Assembly: GCF_000002425.4 (NCBI RefSeq)
Contig: NC_037265.1
Span: forward strand, 10,009,666-10,073,665
Source of the DNA: Physcomitrium patens
Taxonomy: Eukaryota; Streptophyta; Bryopsida; Funariales; Funariaceae
Length of the DNA: 64,000 nt
Direction of reading: 5' to 3'
The notes beneath the pieces are model-generated. The model saw only the letters and a list, made by a program, of their open reading frames with translations, ran no database searches and had not been told where the DNA came from. The position numbers and the translations under genes are program-made. Below, piece after piece: positions 1 to 10,842 of the stretch. Within the stretch, counting starts at the first letter, position 1. Every line of letters starts with the position of its first letter.

Positions 1-753
1 GTAGTAACGTTGAGGCCCACTTGTGCGACTCTCGGATCGAAATTCAAAAAGTCGATTGTCGCACTTCACAGCAAAGTCAATTGCTTGACTCAATGTTTGA
101 GGATCAGGTAAATTAAGCATCAATTTCTTTACCTCATATTGTAATCCGTAGAGAAATTGACTCACAAGTGCGGCATCATCCCACTTGATATCAGTTGCAA
201 GTTGTCGAAATTGCGAAGCATATAATGTTACTGATCGATTGCCTTGTCGCAAAATACGGATCTTGTTGGTTGCAACACGAATTGCATCATGTTCTCCAAA
301 CATGGATCGAAACTCCGCCAAAAAAGCCTCCAGATTATCCAATATTGGATCTCGTCGTTCAAGAAAAGATGAAAACCATGACAATGCTGAACCTGAAAGA
401 AGTGTACCAATGAATCTTACTTGTGACCCTGGAGTTGGATAGCTCTGGGGTTGAAGTTCAATCACTAGTTGGACCTGATTGATGAATCCTCGAAACTTGG
501 ATCTGGTACCATCAAACTTCTCGGGCAAGGCAACTCTCGGTTCTCTAACACTCGAAGGGTGTTCCATTCTGGGAGAAGGGACATGGTTTGGTGCAGATGT
601 TGAAGCAGCCCCAATCATCTCTATATCTTCACTTCCTACCATTCTTGTTGCTCCTTGTGGTGGTAAATTGAGTTGATGCATCGCAAGCATTAACTCCCTC
701 AATTGTTCTTGCATCTGTGCCATTGCACTCTTCATTTCAACAAGCTCTGCCAT
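1..753 (-). CDS. gag: Ty3/gypsy gag, element A1, 3' end outside window
   Basis: The minus strand is open from an ATG at 753 to the window edge (251 codons, no stop). The start follows the LTR and primer-site leader and is the same start seen in decayed A-type copies at 16,716 and 29,304. The N-terminal part is rich in Met, Gln and Glu and could be helical. A region near residues 65-170 carries the retrotransposon-gag pattern (EKFDGTRSKFRGFINQ, LSWFSSFLER, then a block ending VKCDNRLF). It is shared residue by residue in style with the G gag at 19,785. The product would be the capsid of the virus-like particle. The zinc knuckle and pol lie off the left edge. This is the best preserved A-type gag in the window, so A1 is probably the youngest A insertion. 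Confidence 0.85.
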   Translation of the reverse strand, partial: MAELVEMKSAMAQMQEQLRELMLAMHQLNLPPQGATRMVGSEDIEMIGAASTSAPNHVPSPRMEHPSSVREPRVALPEKFDGTRSKFRGFINQVQLVIELQPQSYPTPGSQVRFIGTLLSGSALSWFSSFLERRDPILDNLEAFLAEFRSMFGEHDAIRVATNKIRILRQGNRSVTLYASQFRQLATDIKWDDAALVSQFLYGLQYEVKKLMLNLPDPQTLSQAIDFAVKCDNRLFEFRSESRTSGPQRYY

Positions 754-933
754 AGTAGCACTTAGAAAAGAGAAGATGTCTAACAACGCTCAAAACAAAT
801 AGAAGAGAGGAATTGATAACAAAGAAAATACTAATAACAATATCAGTTTAAAAGAGGGTAATCCGCAACTTCTAATGCGCTTATGTCTTATCAAGAAAAA
901 GGGGTAATCCACTCTTAATCAAGAAAAGACAAA

Positions 934-942
934 GCTCTGATA
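934..942 (-). other. Primer-binding-site-like motif of A1
   Basis: On the minus strand TATCAGAGC matches the body of the plant initiator tRNA-Met primer site. The TGG that should precede it is missing, and the motif lies 23 nt inside the LTR end at 966. The same spacing recurs in A2 and A7. Confidence 0.5.
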
Positions 943-965
943 TTGTAAGTGTACTCTTGTCAATC

Positions 966-1495
966 TGTCAGGGACAAGAACTCGATGAAAGCTAAAGAGT
1001 AAGTGAGACTTTTTTCAAAAAGAAATAGGACAAAATAGAAATATGTATATTAAGAAAGAAACTGGAATGGCTATTGCCAAAATACAAGAAAACTAGAGAC
1101 CCTTGAAACTAGACTAGAAGCAAGAAAGGAGTTGACAAGAGTGAAGAGGGCTTCACTCTTGCCTCTATATATACTATCTAACTAGAAGCCACGTGGCGAT
1201 GTTCTATAAGACCTCCAATATATGTTGACTTTCTAGGCCACATGCCTTTGCTTGCAAGGTAAGTTTTCTATAGATGGACCACGTAGTTAGCTTGTTCTTT
1301 AAGCTTCCAACATGTGTGGCACATGGCTAACTTATTGACCAAGTTTCTAACCTAAAAGTCAACTATAGACTCCTATAAAGTCAAAGCAGCATCTATGAAG
1401 CTTCTAAGAAGCTTCTCTAGAAGATATTACATAATTAACCTACTTTTACATACTTTTATCTATTCATATAGGTAATTATATGTATGTCCGTGACA
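966..1495 (-). repeat. A1 5' LTR
   Basis: A 530-bp LTR read on the minus strand, starting TGTCACGGACAT at 1,495 and ending CCCTGACA at 966, so the ends are TG..CA inside a TGTCA/TGACA inverted repeat. A TATATATA box lies near 1,165-1,174. U3 carries GAAGCTTC twice (1,397-1,404 and 1,408-1,415). It has relatives at 12,203, 15,950, 22,257, 28,723, 29,535, 32,663 and 63,449. It interrupts the C1 3' LTR. The 5 bp beyond its start (1,496-1,500, ATGAC) should be the target duplication, but the partner is outside the window. Confidence 0.85.
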
Positions 1496-1725
1496 ATGAC
1501 TCTCACAGTCTGGCTCCGATCTCTCACTTTTCAACCTCTTTATCCTATCAAAAAGATAGACTGTTGGCCAGCAGATTCCAAAGGGTATGACTCTTTGAAT
1601 TATCAACCATTTGTTCCTCTAACAACCTACTCTTACCAACTAAACTACCTAACCATAAGTCTAATTCTTGACGTTGTCAATAACCAACTAGTAACTTACC
1701 ACAAAATTTATTTACCTATTCCACA
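1496..1725 (-). repeat. C1 3' LTR, 5' part only
   Basis: This aligns with 11,385-11,642 of the C1 5' LTR. Its 5' boundary is at 1,725 (TGTGGAATAGG against TGTAGAATAGG), just after a purine-rich tract. The remainder is displaced beyond A1. Confidence 0.8.
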
Positions 1726-1737
1726 TAGCTCCACTCC
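1726..1737 (-). other. C1 polypurine tract
   Basis: On the minus strand GGAGTGGAGCTA directly precedes the 3' LTR. It is equivalent to the C2 tract at 45,608. The presumed role is priming of plus-strand DNA synthesis. Confidence 0.55.
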
Positions 1738-1777
1738 TAATTGTGCAACACCTTTGGAAACATTATTTAGCCTCAAC

Positions 1778-2143
1778 TTATAAAGACATAGCAACATTGG
1801 CTTCTTCAATCAATGGCGTTGATTTACCACCCTTTGAATTGGTGACCTTTTCCTCTACTACATCTTTGTCATTTGTCTCGGTGTTCGATGGCTCTCCATC
1901 CAATCTTGCCATCAGATCTTGATTCAATAAACCCAATTCCCGTACCTGAGACTCAAGATGGCAATTTGGTTGTTGCGCTCCTCCAACATCTTTTGCCATT
2001 CTTTTGTCGATTTCAAAGGTATCTTCGAAGGTGTTGTTGCTGAAATTGACATATTGGTCCGCACTAAATTATTGGCCTCCCTTGCTAATGCGGCTAGTTT
2101 AGTCTATAACTTCGTAATCTCTACTTGCAGCCGCTCTTGCCAT
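1778..2143 (-). pseudogene. C1 3' ORF, distal half (coiled-coil-like)
   Basis: The C-terminal half of the extra ORF between integrase and 3' LTR, homologous to C2 45,660-46,346. The readable protein ends in a hydrophilic segment with DKDVVEEKVTNSKGG, preceded by a leucine-rich heptad-like stretch (LESQVRELGLLNQDL). It is separated from its proximal part (3,387 onward) by insertion E. No known enzyme motif or membrane segment is visible, so the function is unknown. Its position is where some plant elements carry an extra or env-like gene. Confidence 0.6.
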
Positions 2144-3386
2144 TGTCGTATTACATGCTTTCCTGCTCGAGAACGTGCCGGACGTCTGGCTGTAGAAGGT
2201 AGTATGGAGATTCGTCGATAGTCAAGCAGTCTATCAGTTTTGATTGCTGGAATATAAATGACTGCAACAATCTACCGTAAATCTATACGGATGCTCTTCG
2301 ACTGCTTGTCGAAGTCCTTTTTGCCCCAGCCGGTAGGTCTCTAGACGTTACAGAGAACCCCGAACAACCCAAACTGTTAATCTTCAATACCGCTTTGTAC
2401 TTACGATCTTGTATCCACTAACTGTCTTGTTAGATTAACCCAATAAATTTCATTCACTCCACATACTCAATCCTATAGACGCCCTTTTAATCCTTCAATT
2501 ACAGACGTAACTCGATTTCACAAAACAGTCAAGAATATTCAAACCCACTTCATTAAAAATCCCGATTCACCATTACAATACTGACTTTAGCAGCGATTGC
2601 CTCAGCCTTCTCAAAACTCTACGAAGAAGAAAAATCCAAATTCTCTGTCTTCCCTTCCCCGACCCGAAGCATGAAGCTCCCCTCTCTAATCTCCTCCTTT
2701 CAAACTTTTTTTTTTTCAAAACTATATCCCCCCTAACCTTATCCTCTGAATTTCTTCAATCTTCCATCTTAGATCCGGAATTGGCTCCCACCGTCAAGCT
2801 TGGATCCGAAATTGGCTCTCACCGTCAGAGCTTTCTCCTCCGTTTTTACCTTTAAAAAATCCATTTACCGAAAACAACGTTCCCTGAAACAGCACAGAGA
2901 ACAGGACAGCCTGAAACAGAATCGAACCCCGTAATCGGGACCACATTGAGTCGCCCGACCAATTCAGGTCTCATATTGGATAAGAGTCCAATAGTAACCT
3001 GGATGTTCCCGTAATTGGGTCAAATTGATCCTCGCGTCGGACTGGCTAAGACCCGTAGTAAGACCTGGATTTCCCGTAATTGGGTTTACCGGCCAATTCA
3101 GGTTTCATATTGGATAAGAGGACCCGGATTGGATTCTCGAAATTGGATCCAATTGGTTCTTCAAACCCGTCGTGTGAATTGGTCCTTCTCTTCCTGCTAA
3201 CTCCCGTTATTGGAATCGAATGGAGCATTTCAGTATGCTCCGGCTGACTGTAACGGAGTGACTGAACCTGACCACTCAGTATTTGCATTGGAGTTGGTCG
3301 ATGCTCCCAATATTCGAGGTAACTGAATATTAATAAAATTCTCCTTTCTTTTTATTTTCACTGTATACTCGTGTTACAACACGACA
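2144..3386. mobile_element. E, LTR-like unit with 4-bp target duplication
   Basis: A 1,243-bp insertion in the C1 3' ORF. It starts TGTCGTATTACATG and ends GTTACAACACGACA, so its termini are inverted (TGTCG/CGACA). CCAT flanks both sides (2,140-2,143 and 3,387-3,390), and the uninterrupted C2 copy shows the empty site. It ends like D1 and D2. It looks like a solo LTR or short non-autonomous element. About 2,880-3,260 resembles the C gag-pro spacer (8,640-8,990), with an internal partial tandem duplication. Confidence 0.75.
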
Positions 3387-3532
3387 CCATTCCTTCCAAT
3401 CAATCTCCATCCTTGCTTTTTTAGACACCATATTTGCCATCTTTTTCTTTTTTGCCATCCACTTCTCCTTAATCACAAAAGAGAATATTATGCTTGACAA
3501 GAGCCCCCCTCCTACTTCTTACTATGGTCCAA
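3387..3532 (-). pseudogene. C1 3' ORF, proximal remnant
   Basis: The minus strand reads a lysine-rich stretch (KKKKMANMVSKKARM) matching the middle of the C2 3' ORF. Compared with C2, about 130 N-terminal codons and the ATG are deleted. It lies just after the integrase C-terminus. Confidence 0.5.
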
Positions 3533-4619
3533 TCAATTAAGTCGACTCCTCTTTTGTAACAGAAAACTCATCCTGGATTTATGTATAGTAAAATTTAAGC
3601 CGATTGCCATTGATCTGTGTCGTAAATTCAGTACCCATAAAATCTTCCAATTGCATTGAACCATTTGGAAATCTTTCAATAACTCGATATGGCCCATGCT
3701 ATCCAATTTGAAATTTTCTTGGAAAATTTTTAAATTGACTATCATAAAGAAGTATCAAATCATTTGGCATAAAAGCCTTTGGTCTAAGCTTACTATCATA
3801 ATGAGTCTTCCTTCATTTTTGTGTAGTTTCCATTATCATTAATACATTGGCTTTAGTTTCATCCAATTTTTTCAATTCTTCTAAATAGTGCCATAATGAA
3901 TCATGATCTCTCAATCTATTATTTATAGCAATTCATAAACTTTGGACTTCCAATTCAATAGGTAATATTGCTTCCTGGCCATAAACCAATTGAAAAGGGG
4001 TAGCATTGATAGTAACTTTATATGCAGTACAGTATGCCCAAAAAGCTGCAAACAACTTAGTATCCCAATCTATTCCCACTCTTGAAACTATTTTTTTTAA
4101 GATTTTACATAAACTTCTATTAGACTTTTCCGTTTGTCCATTGGCTCTAGGATAATACGGTGTAGTCTTATGATGTTTTATCTCATATTTAGCCATAAGT
4201 GCTTTAATTGTACTATTTATAAAAGTTCCCCACAGAGGCAGGCAGCTGCTGAGTTCATCGATCACTAACCAATTCTCATGGACAACCGAACTGTGTAACA
4301 ATATTTTCATATAAAAAGGTTGCTACTTTTCTTGCACTATCGATTTTCGTAGCTACGGCTTCAACCTATTTCGTTACGTAATCCGTTGCTACTAGTATAT
4401 ACCATTTTTGTCCATTTCTTGAAGCTGGTGTAATTGGTCCTACAAAATCAATTCTCTATTTTCCAAAAGGTGCTTGAGCCAGAATTGGTACCAATGGTAT
4501 TGCTTAAGTTTCAGTAGGTCGACCCATTCTCTGACATGAGTCACAATGATGGATGAATTAGTGAAAATCTGCAAACATTGTTGGCCACCAATAACTAGCT
4601 TGTAAAGCTTTATGAGCCG
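3533..4619 (-). pseudogene. C1 integrase, degenerate
   Basis: Ty3/gypsy integrase core and C-terminal region. The clearest stretch (3,933-4,310) contains KHHKTTPYYPRANGQTEKSN with the catalytic-Glu region and, further on, TPFQLVYGQEAILPIELEV. The first catalytic Asp region is readable upstream with stops. The C-terminal segment (3,533-3,745) runs into the GPYRVIERFPNGS-type domain in another frame. The N-terminal zinc module is cut at 4,619 by D1. It is inactive because of stops and truncation. Confidence 0.75.
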
Positions 4620-4620
4620 T

Positions 4621-6495
4621 TGTCGTAATACGTGAAGTTTTGCTTAAGAATGCTCCTTGCACTTGGCTGTCGAAAGAAGAATGGAAATTACAATAACAAA
4701 ATCTTAATTCTAATAGAATACTAACAATGCTCTAATAAGACCATAATAATGCTAAACAAGCTTAATCAAATTCAAAAAAAACCTCAAAGAAATTTCAAAC
4801 AAATAATAAGAATTTTTAAAGAAATATTAGAAGGATCACAAATATCACTCAAATACATCTCAATTCAGTCTTAATTTAATTCTAGTTAAAATCCTATTGA
4901 ACTTCATTCAAACTTTAGGCCAAAACTAATTGAATCTTAAATCTTAATAAAATCCTAAACCCTAAATCAAACTCTAAACAAACCTTAAATCAAACCCTAA
5001 ACAAACCTTAAATCAAACCCCAACTAAATCCTAAACCAAATCCTAAACAAATCCTAAACCAAATCCTAACCAAATCCTAAACCAAATCCTAACCAAATCC
5101 TAACCAAATCCTAATCCAAATCCTAAACCCTAAACCAAACCCTAAGTAAACCATAAATCCTAAATCAAACCCTAACCAAATCCTAAATTCTAAATAAAAC
5201 CTAATCAAATCCTAAATCAAATTCTAAATCCTAAATAAAATTCTAATCCAAATCCTAAACCCTAAACCAAATCCTAATCAAATCCTAAATCATAAATAAC
5301 ATCCTAATCAAATCCTAAATCCTAAACCAAACCCTAAATAAAATCCTAACCAAATCCTAAATAAATCCTAAATCCTAAATCAAACTCTAAACCCTATCTT
5401 AAATCCTAAACCAAATCCTATCCATATCCTAAACCAATTCCTAACCAAACCCTAGTTATTCCTACCATAGATTTAAACCTCAATAACTAATCAATAAACC
5501 ATTGATCTTAACTCAAATTTTGCATAATTCTTCAAAAACTAAGTTGAAAACAATCACAAATTTTTTAAAAAGGATAGGAATTACCAAATAGGCGATAACC
5601 TCAAAAACCGTGCTCGGATATTAATTGGCCTCCTTCTCCAACCTTGATGCCAATCTTCCAGAGCCAATACCTCTCCTTTGTGCCATTAGATTGATCTCAA
5701 AATTCTCATATATATAGAAAAACAAGTCTAATATCCTCTTATATAAGTTTCACTCCAATCCAACTAGTAGATTTCAAGAAAACTTAAAAACCCTCACTAG
5801 ACCTAAAATTCTACTTTCTGAGATCTTGACCCACTTAAACCTCAATATTCCTCAATTCAATTATTAGATCGAGCTCAAATTCACAAAATATATTAAACAC
5901 AACTATAACCATAATCCTACAAAAATTCATTCATAGATCTATTACAAAACTCTTGAAATCACCCAAAACGTAAATCCTATTTTATTTCATAAAATCCAAG
6001 TCATCCAAAATAAACCTTGACTTTGCAAAGCTCTTACAAAGTCATATCAACTCCAAATCACCCAAAATCAATGCCCATAGAAACCTTATCTAATCTTCTA
6101 TCAAATCCTATTCTTCGATCTACAAAAGAGTCCCGAAATCATTGTCGAGACTCGGTTTTGTGTCTCAGGGTCTGATTTCGACCATGGATCATAACCGGCC
6201 CTCTTTGGGTATCAACATCTAGTTTTTTTAAAGTTATTTTTACTAGAATTTACTCTTAATTTCCTCCTAAATATTTCTATATCATTTATTTTTCCAATCT
6301 ACCTTATTTTGCCTTATTTTTGGCCTTACAAAGTAAATAAAAGCTATTTTTTCTAAAAAGGCAGCATTACTACTAAAAGTTTTACTACCTTCCTATCTTT
6401 TATCAATATTTTTCTATCATTTCTTTTAACTTGGCTCTTCTATAATAAGATCCATATTATCATCTTTCACCATATAGTCATGTTACAACACAACA
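4621..6495. mobile_element. D1, 1.9-kb LTR-like repeat
   Basis: It starts TGTCGTAATACGTG and ends CATGTTACAACACAACA. D2 (42,851-44,457) begins the same way and is similar throughout. TG..CA termini and a length of 1.6-1.9 kb fit a solo LTR of a large Ty3/gypsy element, but no internal genes are attached and no clear target duplication is seen (GCCGT against TCGAC). It sits between C1 integrase and RT, where the RNase H region is missing. A telomere-like minisatellite fills its first third. Confidence 0.65.
4940..5456. repeat. Degenerate CCTAAAC-type minisatellite in D1
   Basis: About 500 bp of imperfect short units such as AAATCCTAAACC and AAACCCTAAA, mixed with AACCAAATCCT. They resemble the plant telomere repeat CCCTAAA but with units of about 12 bp. 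The shorter equivalent in D2 (43,140-43,430) shows that it belongs to the D element. Confidence 0.7.
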
Positions 6496-7406
6496 TCGAC
6501 CCCCTCTGAACTTGTACATCTTCCGATTTGCACCAAATAATCCAACTTAGTCAATAAAAGGTATATAACTGTGAATAGATAGATAAATTGCCGATAATAA
6601 TTGACATGGCCGACAAATGCTCGAACACTTGTAAAAGTGTCTGGTTGCTTTAATTCTACTATAATCTTTATTTTATTCGGATTTGTAGCAATGCCTGCCA
6701 TCAAAATTATATGATCGATCAGTTTATCAGAAGGCACACCAAATTCACACTTTTCCAAATTTAAAGAAATTCCATATTTGGCACATTGATTCAAACATTA
6801 ACCAAGACATTCTAAATGCCTGGCTCTCGTACTAAATGTACAAAAATCATCTAGAAATATTTCCATTGAAATTTGTAGATAATCTTGGATCAATTGCATC
6901 ATTACCCGTTGAAATGTAGCTGGTGTATTACAAAGCCCAAACGGCATAACCTTATAGGCAAAGGTCTTCCAATCCATAATAAAAGTATTTTTTAACTAGT
7001 CTTCTTTTGCAATCTTAACTTAATTATAACCAAAAAATCCATCAAGAAATGAATAACATTCATGTCCAACGACAACATCCAATATACTATCTGTGAATGG
7101 TAAAGGAAAATAATCTTTTTTGGTAGTAGCATTTAATTTGTGGAAATCTTGATAGATGCAAACTTTTCAATTCTTTTTCGGTACCATAACAATTGGTGAA
7201 ACCCATTCACTAAAAAAAAATGGATAGATAAATCCAACCTCCAAGAGTTTGTCTAGTTCTTCTTTTACCATAAGTGAGTATTTTGGATTAAGTCGATGTT
7301 TTCTTTGGCATAATGGTGTAGGATTCTCCTCTAATATAATTTGATGCTCACAAACTTTAGCTAGAATTTCTTTCAAATCCAACCATGCAAAAGTAGTTTT
7401 ATGCAT
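6496..7406 (-). pseudogene. C1 reverse transcriptase, degenerate
   Basis: The minus strand reads the RT from its N-terminal motif (EELDKLLEVGFIYP..WVSPIVMVPKKN at 7,167-7,406) through the palm. The catalytic box is FLDD (near 6,860), in place of the usual YLDD or FIDD. The thumb-proximal segment CEFGVPSDKLIDHI to VRAFVGHVNYYRQF lies at 6,483-6,794. Frameshifts and stops make it dead. The RNase H part present in C2 is absent. Confidence 0.8.
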
Positions 7407-8330
7407 TAAAAATTAATCCACCCAAATTTCTTTCTCCTTGCTTTTTCTACTGTCATAAATCTGAATGATTTGGAGAGCCTTCCCTGTACCTAAATTAATT
7501 GGTTGACATCGTAGAATTTCAAGAGTCTTTGAAATAATGTTTTGTTCAATTTCAAAATCTTTCATAAAATCTGACAAATTAAAACTTTCCAACTCCAGTT
7601 CCATAGTACAAATGTGACTAACATCTTGTCTATTCATCCAATATGCAATCATATGATCAGAATCGTCAATAACATCTGGAGGAACTAAGTACTCTCTCGG
7701 TCCCCTGCACTACTACTTCATTCTAGTGTGCTGGACAACTTGCCTTGTATCAGCATAAATTGGATCAGGTGCACCAATTTCTTCTTCTGTAGATTCATCT
7801 TTTCAACCCGACGTGAATTTTGAATTAGCAAATTGAGTTTTTCGGTGATATTAGACAAGGTACATTTGAAGCACAATTTTATCATTATCTTTTCCAATTC
7901 TCAATGTACCACGGCTCTAGTCATTTCGAACCTTAGCTTGATACAACTACAGTCGCCCCAATAAAATTCGATATGACAATATAGAGCTTTGCAATCAGAA
8001 AATAATATAATCAATTTTGTAGGAAATCTTCGCAATTACTGTACCAATACTTCGTAAAATATCCATAGGTTTAACTCAACTGGAATCAGCCATTCTCAAA
8101 ACTATTGTAGTAGAAAATAAGTGATCCAAATCCAACTCTTCCATTGTAGCGGTATTTATAAGATTTATACTAGATCCTTCATCTACTTACATTCCCGATA
8201 CGAACACTCCATCAATTGAGACATCAATCGTTGGTGCACCTGGATCGGGATTCAAACTTACTTCTCAGATTTTTTTATTTTGAGATCTGTGATAAATTAA
8301 TAAAGAATTCAAGATAATTCAACACTCAGG
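7407..8330 (-). pseudogene. C1 protease and pro-RT linker, degenerate
   Basis: Aspartic protease relic near 8,050-8,330. The active-site loop reads VDEGSSINLI (usual form DxGSS), so the Asp is present but a stop lies just before it. Downstream toward RT there is a linker of about 200 residues (7,413-7,652 is the longest open part, with MELELESFNLSDF), also found in C2 at 49,180-49,743. Confidence 0.65.
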
Positions 8331-9770
8331 TGCTACGCCAATAATTGCTTCATACAGATCTTGGGCTGTATGGTGCCCAAATCTTTTAGAATATCATATG
8401 GTTCTAAATTAGTGATAATTTCCAATGTCTGTTTCTTTATTCCAGTCCTAGATACCAACACAAGTAAATTATTTCTCTCTATATTGAAAATTGATAAACC
8501 TATTGGAACTAAACTTGACGGAGGTTGTAAAATCAGTTCTTTCAATATATAAGATTGTTCTCCCAATTGGGCTGTTATTAAATCCTTGAAATTCATGCCT
8601 ATGAGAGGATCTTTCAATAGAAAGGATATTTTTTGAAACTATGTAGAGAACGGAACAGCTTAAAATGGAACCGAAGCCTCCGTAATCAGTACCTCATTGG
8701 GGTGCACAACCGATTCAGGTCTTATACTGAGTAAGGGGCCCATATCAAGACCTGAATTGAATGGCCTCATAATTGGGTCTAATTGGCCCTTCGCTTCTGG
8801 ATCACCTAAATGTTGAATTGGTCCTTTTCCCTTTTGTTGACTTCTTATAAGGACAGCATGGACTACTTCTACCCAATGAACTGGTGAATCTTGAGGACCT
8901 TGATTTATCTCTTCCATTTTTCCTTGGCTTTGGATCTGCTGATCTCGGTTATTGAAATTGAACGGAGCATTATATTGCTGATAAGTATGTCCCGACTACT
9001 TATAATTCACAAACACTAGCACATAATCATCACTGGCTCTGAGATTGGAACATTCACTAGCATAATCACTAATCTGTTTGCAACGGAAACAACGAAGTGG
9101 TCTTCCTACACCTCCATCCGGCATATTGGGTGTCTCCACTGATATATACCTACTAGGCTTGTTCCATGTAGGGTTAGAAAGTGATACTGGTTGTCCCATT
9201 GGTATGGAGGATACTTGATTCGATGACGTCGATGGACCATATAGCTGATATCTCTGCTGCTCCTTCTCGTAGTTCTGGGGGTTTGATGTAGACCTGTGAT
9301 TAAAATTGGAACTTTGAAAGTTATTGAATGTTCAATTTTGTCAATTAGATCGATTTTCATTCCATCCATATGTATTTTTCATTTGAACTTGATTGACTTC
9401 CCACTGAGTTGGTGGGATCATATTCTGATTACTGAATTGTTATTGCCTTTGTAAATATCAGCAGTTTTGAATAGGGTACTTTCCTCCACAAAATGTACAT
9501 TGATCCATTATTTGTGAGGGTGAAGGGCATTCTGTTACCAAATGACTATGATCCTTATAATTACTGCATCATATATTGGTCCTAATATTAGTAGGCTTGT
9601 GCCTCTTTTTCTTATCCTTCACTATATTAATGACCATTTCTTCCATTTTCTTCGTCAGGTTCAATAAGAAGGCTTCATTGGAATCTTTTAGGGTTGATAT
9701 TATTAGTAACTCTGTTGCTTGTTGTTGATATAGAAAATATGGAGCATATGTTGTTGTCACATTTGGTGGT
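8331..9770 (-). pseudogene. C1 gag C-terminus: zinc knuckles and gag-pro spacer
   Basis: Three zinc-knuckle-like modules can be read on the minus strand: near 9,560 (degenerate, CSNYKDHSHLVTEC), near 9,490 (CTFCGGK..NC) and near 9,080 (CFRCKQISDYASEC, His replaced by Tyr). They are followed by a polar spacer containing FNNRDQQIQSQGKMEEINQG and, at 8,333-8,617, a segment leading to protease. The knuckles would bind genomic RNA. Insertion E carries a copy of part of this spacer. Confidence 0.65.
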
Positions 9771-9775
9771 ATAGC

Positions 9776-10504
9776 TTACAATGGGGTGACATTAACTGAC
9801 CCCTGAATATTGTCACTGCAATTGGCCACTGTTTCTAACATCCGTGAATAACTACCCACTGATCCGTTCCAAGTTGAATTTTGATAGCTACCTTGAACTG
9901 GAATCATCATGGCACTTACAATTAAAAACTGATCATAATGGCATTCCTCCCAAACCTTTGCTCGTGGAAACAATGCCTCTATCGTAGCTGGTCGAGCTTG
10001 TTTTACAAACATTTTCAATTCAATTGGATGCAAACCATTGATTAATATCGACAATGTAAACACATCCGACATTTGATTATTTGACCATTTACAAAGTATA
10101 TCCGTGATTTGGCCATAATAGGACTCTATTGATTCCCCCGCAAACATCTTGCTATTCATAAAACTTTCTCTAAGTCGATCTTCAAATCCAATTGGTTTAA
10201 AATGGATTATGAAGGCATTCCTTAAGGCCTCTCAATTGAGAAACCTATCCACTGGTTGCCGAATATACCATTCAAAAGCTGTATCTTTTAAAGTTGTTGG
10301 CAACCATCTCAACCAAATGTCTTCAATTCTATCATTATTAGCCACGTAGGCTATCAAGAATTGTGATATATAGTGATCAAAACCAGAGTACAGCCAACCA
10401 CTAAAAGTAGGTAATAGTGCCATACTTGTAGTTCGATCTGCTACTGCTCCCATTTGTACTGCAATTGGTACTTCTGGCACTCTCGCGGCCATTGGTGTTA
10501 TCAC
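9776..10504 (-). pseudogene. C1 gag capsid region, degenerate
   Basis: The minus strand starts with MITPMAARVPEV at 10,504 as in C2 and reads through WLRWLPTTLKDTAFEWY, a typical retrotransposon gag core. It then changes frame near 10,200 and continues as MNSKMFAGESIESYYGQ to 9,776. C2 keeps the same protein in one frame (51,545-52,276), so C1 carries at least one frameshift. Confidence 0.75.
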
Positions 10505-10826
10505 TAGTCTCCTTGCTATTTGAATTTGAGTTTTTCTTCCTTTGGTTTTACTTGGACCTACAATTCTTTTTTGTCGTTCCCGTAGGAGATTTCTTATGCG
10601 TAAACGCTCCTATCTTTCTTTCGCTGTCGATTAATTCTTTGATAATCCTTTCTTTCATGATTGTCACTCATAATCTTTCATTCTTCTTTACAAAATCAAT
10701 ACTTCTTTGAATTATAATTCACATATTTGTAATCCTAAAATTGGTTCTTCTTACGTTTTCATTCAACATATAATTCCATCTCATATACAATCAATTTCTA
10801 ATATTTCATATTGTTATCATTTCCTT

Positions 10827-10839
10827 GGCAACGGTGCCA
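10827..10839 (-). other. C1 primer-binding site (tRNA-Asp type)
   Basis: On the minus strand TGGCACCGTTGCC lies 3 nt inside the LTR end. It differs at one base from TGGCGCCGTTGCC, the complement of the plant tRNA-Asp 3' end. Confidence 0.75.
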
Positions 10840-10842
10840 AAA

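Noticed and set aside
4940..5456. Interstitial telomere or chromosome-fusion site
   Set aside because: The units are irregular and about 12 bp, and the same array lies in D2. It therefore belongs to a mobile repeat.
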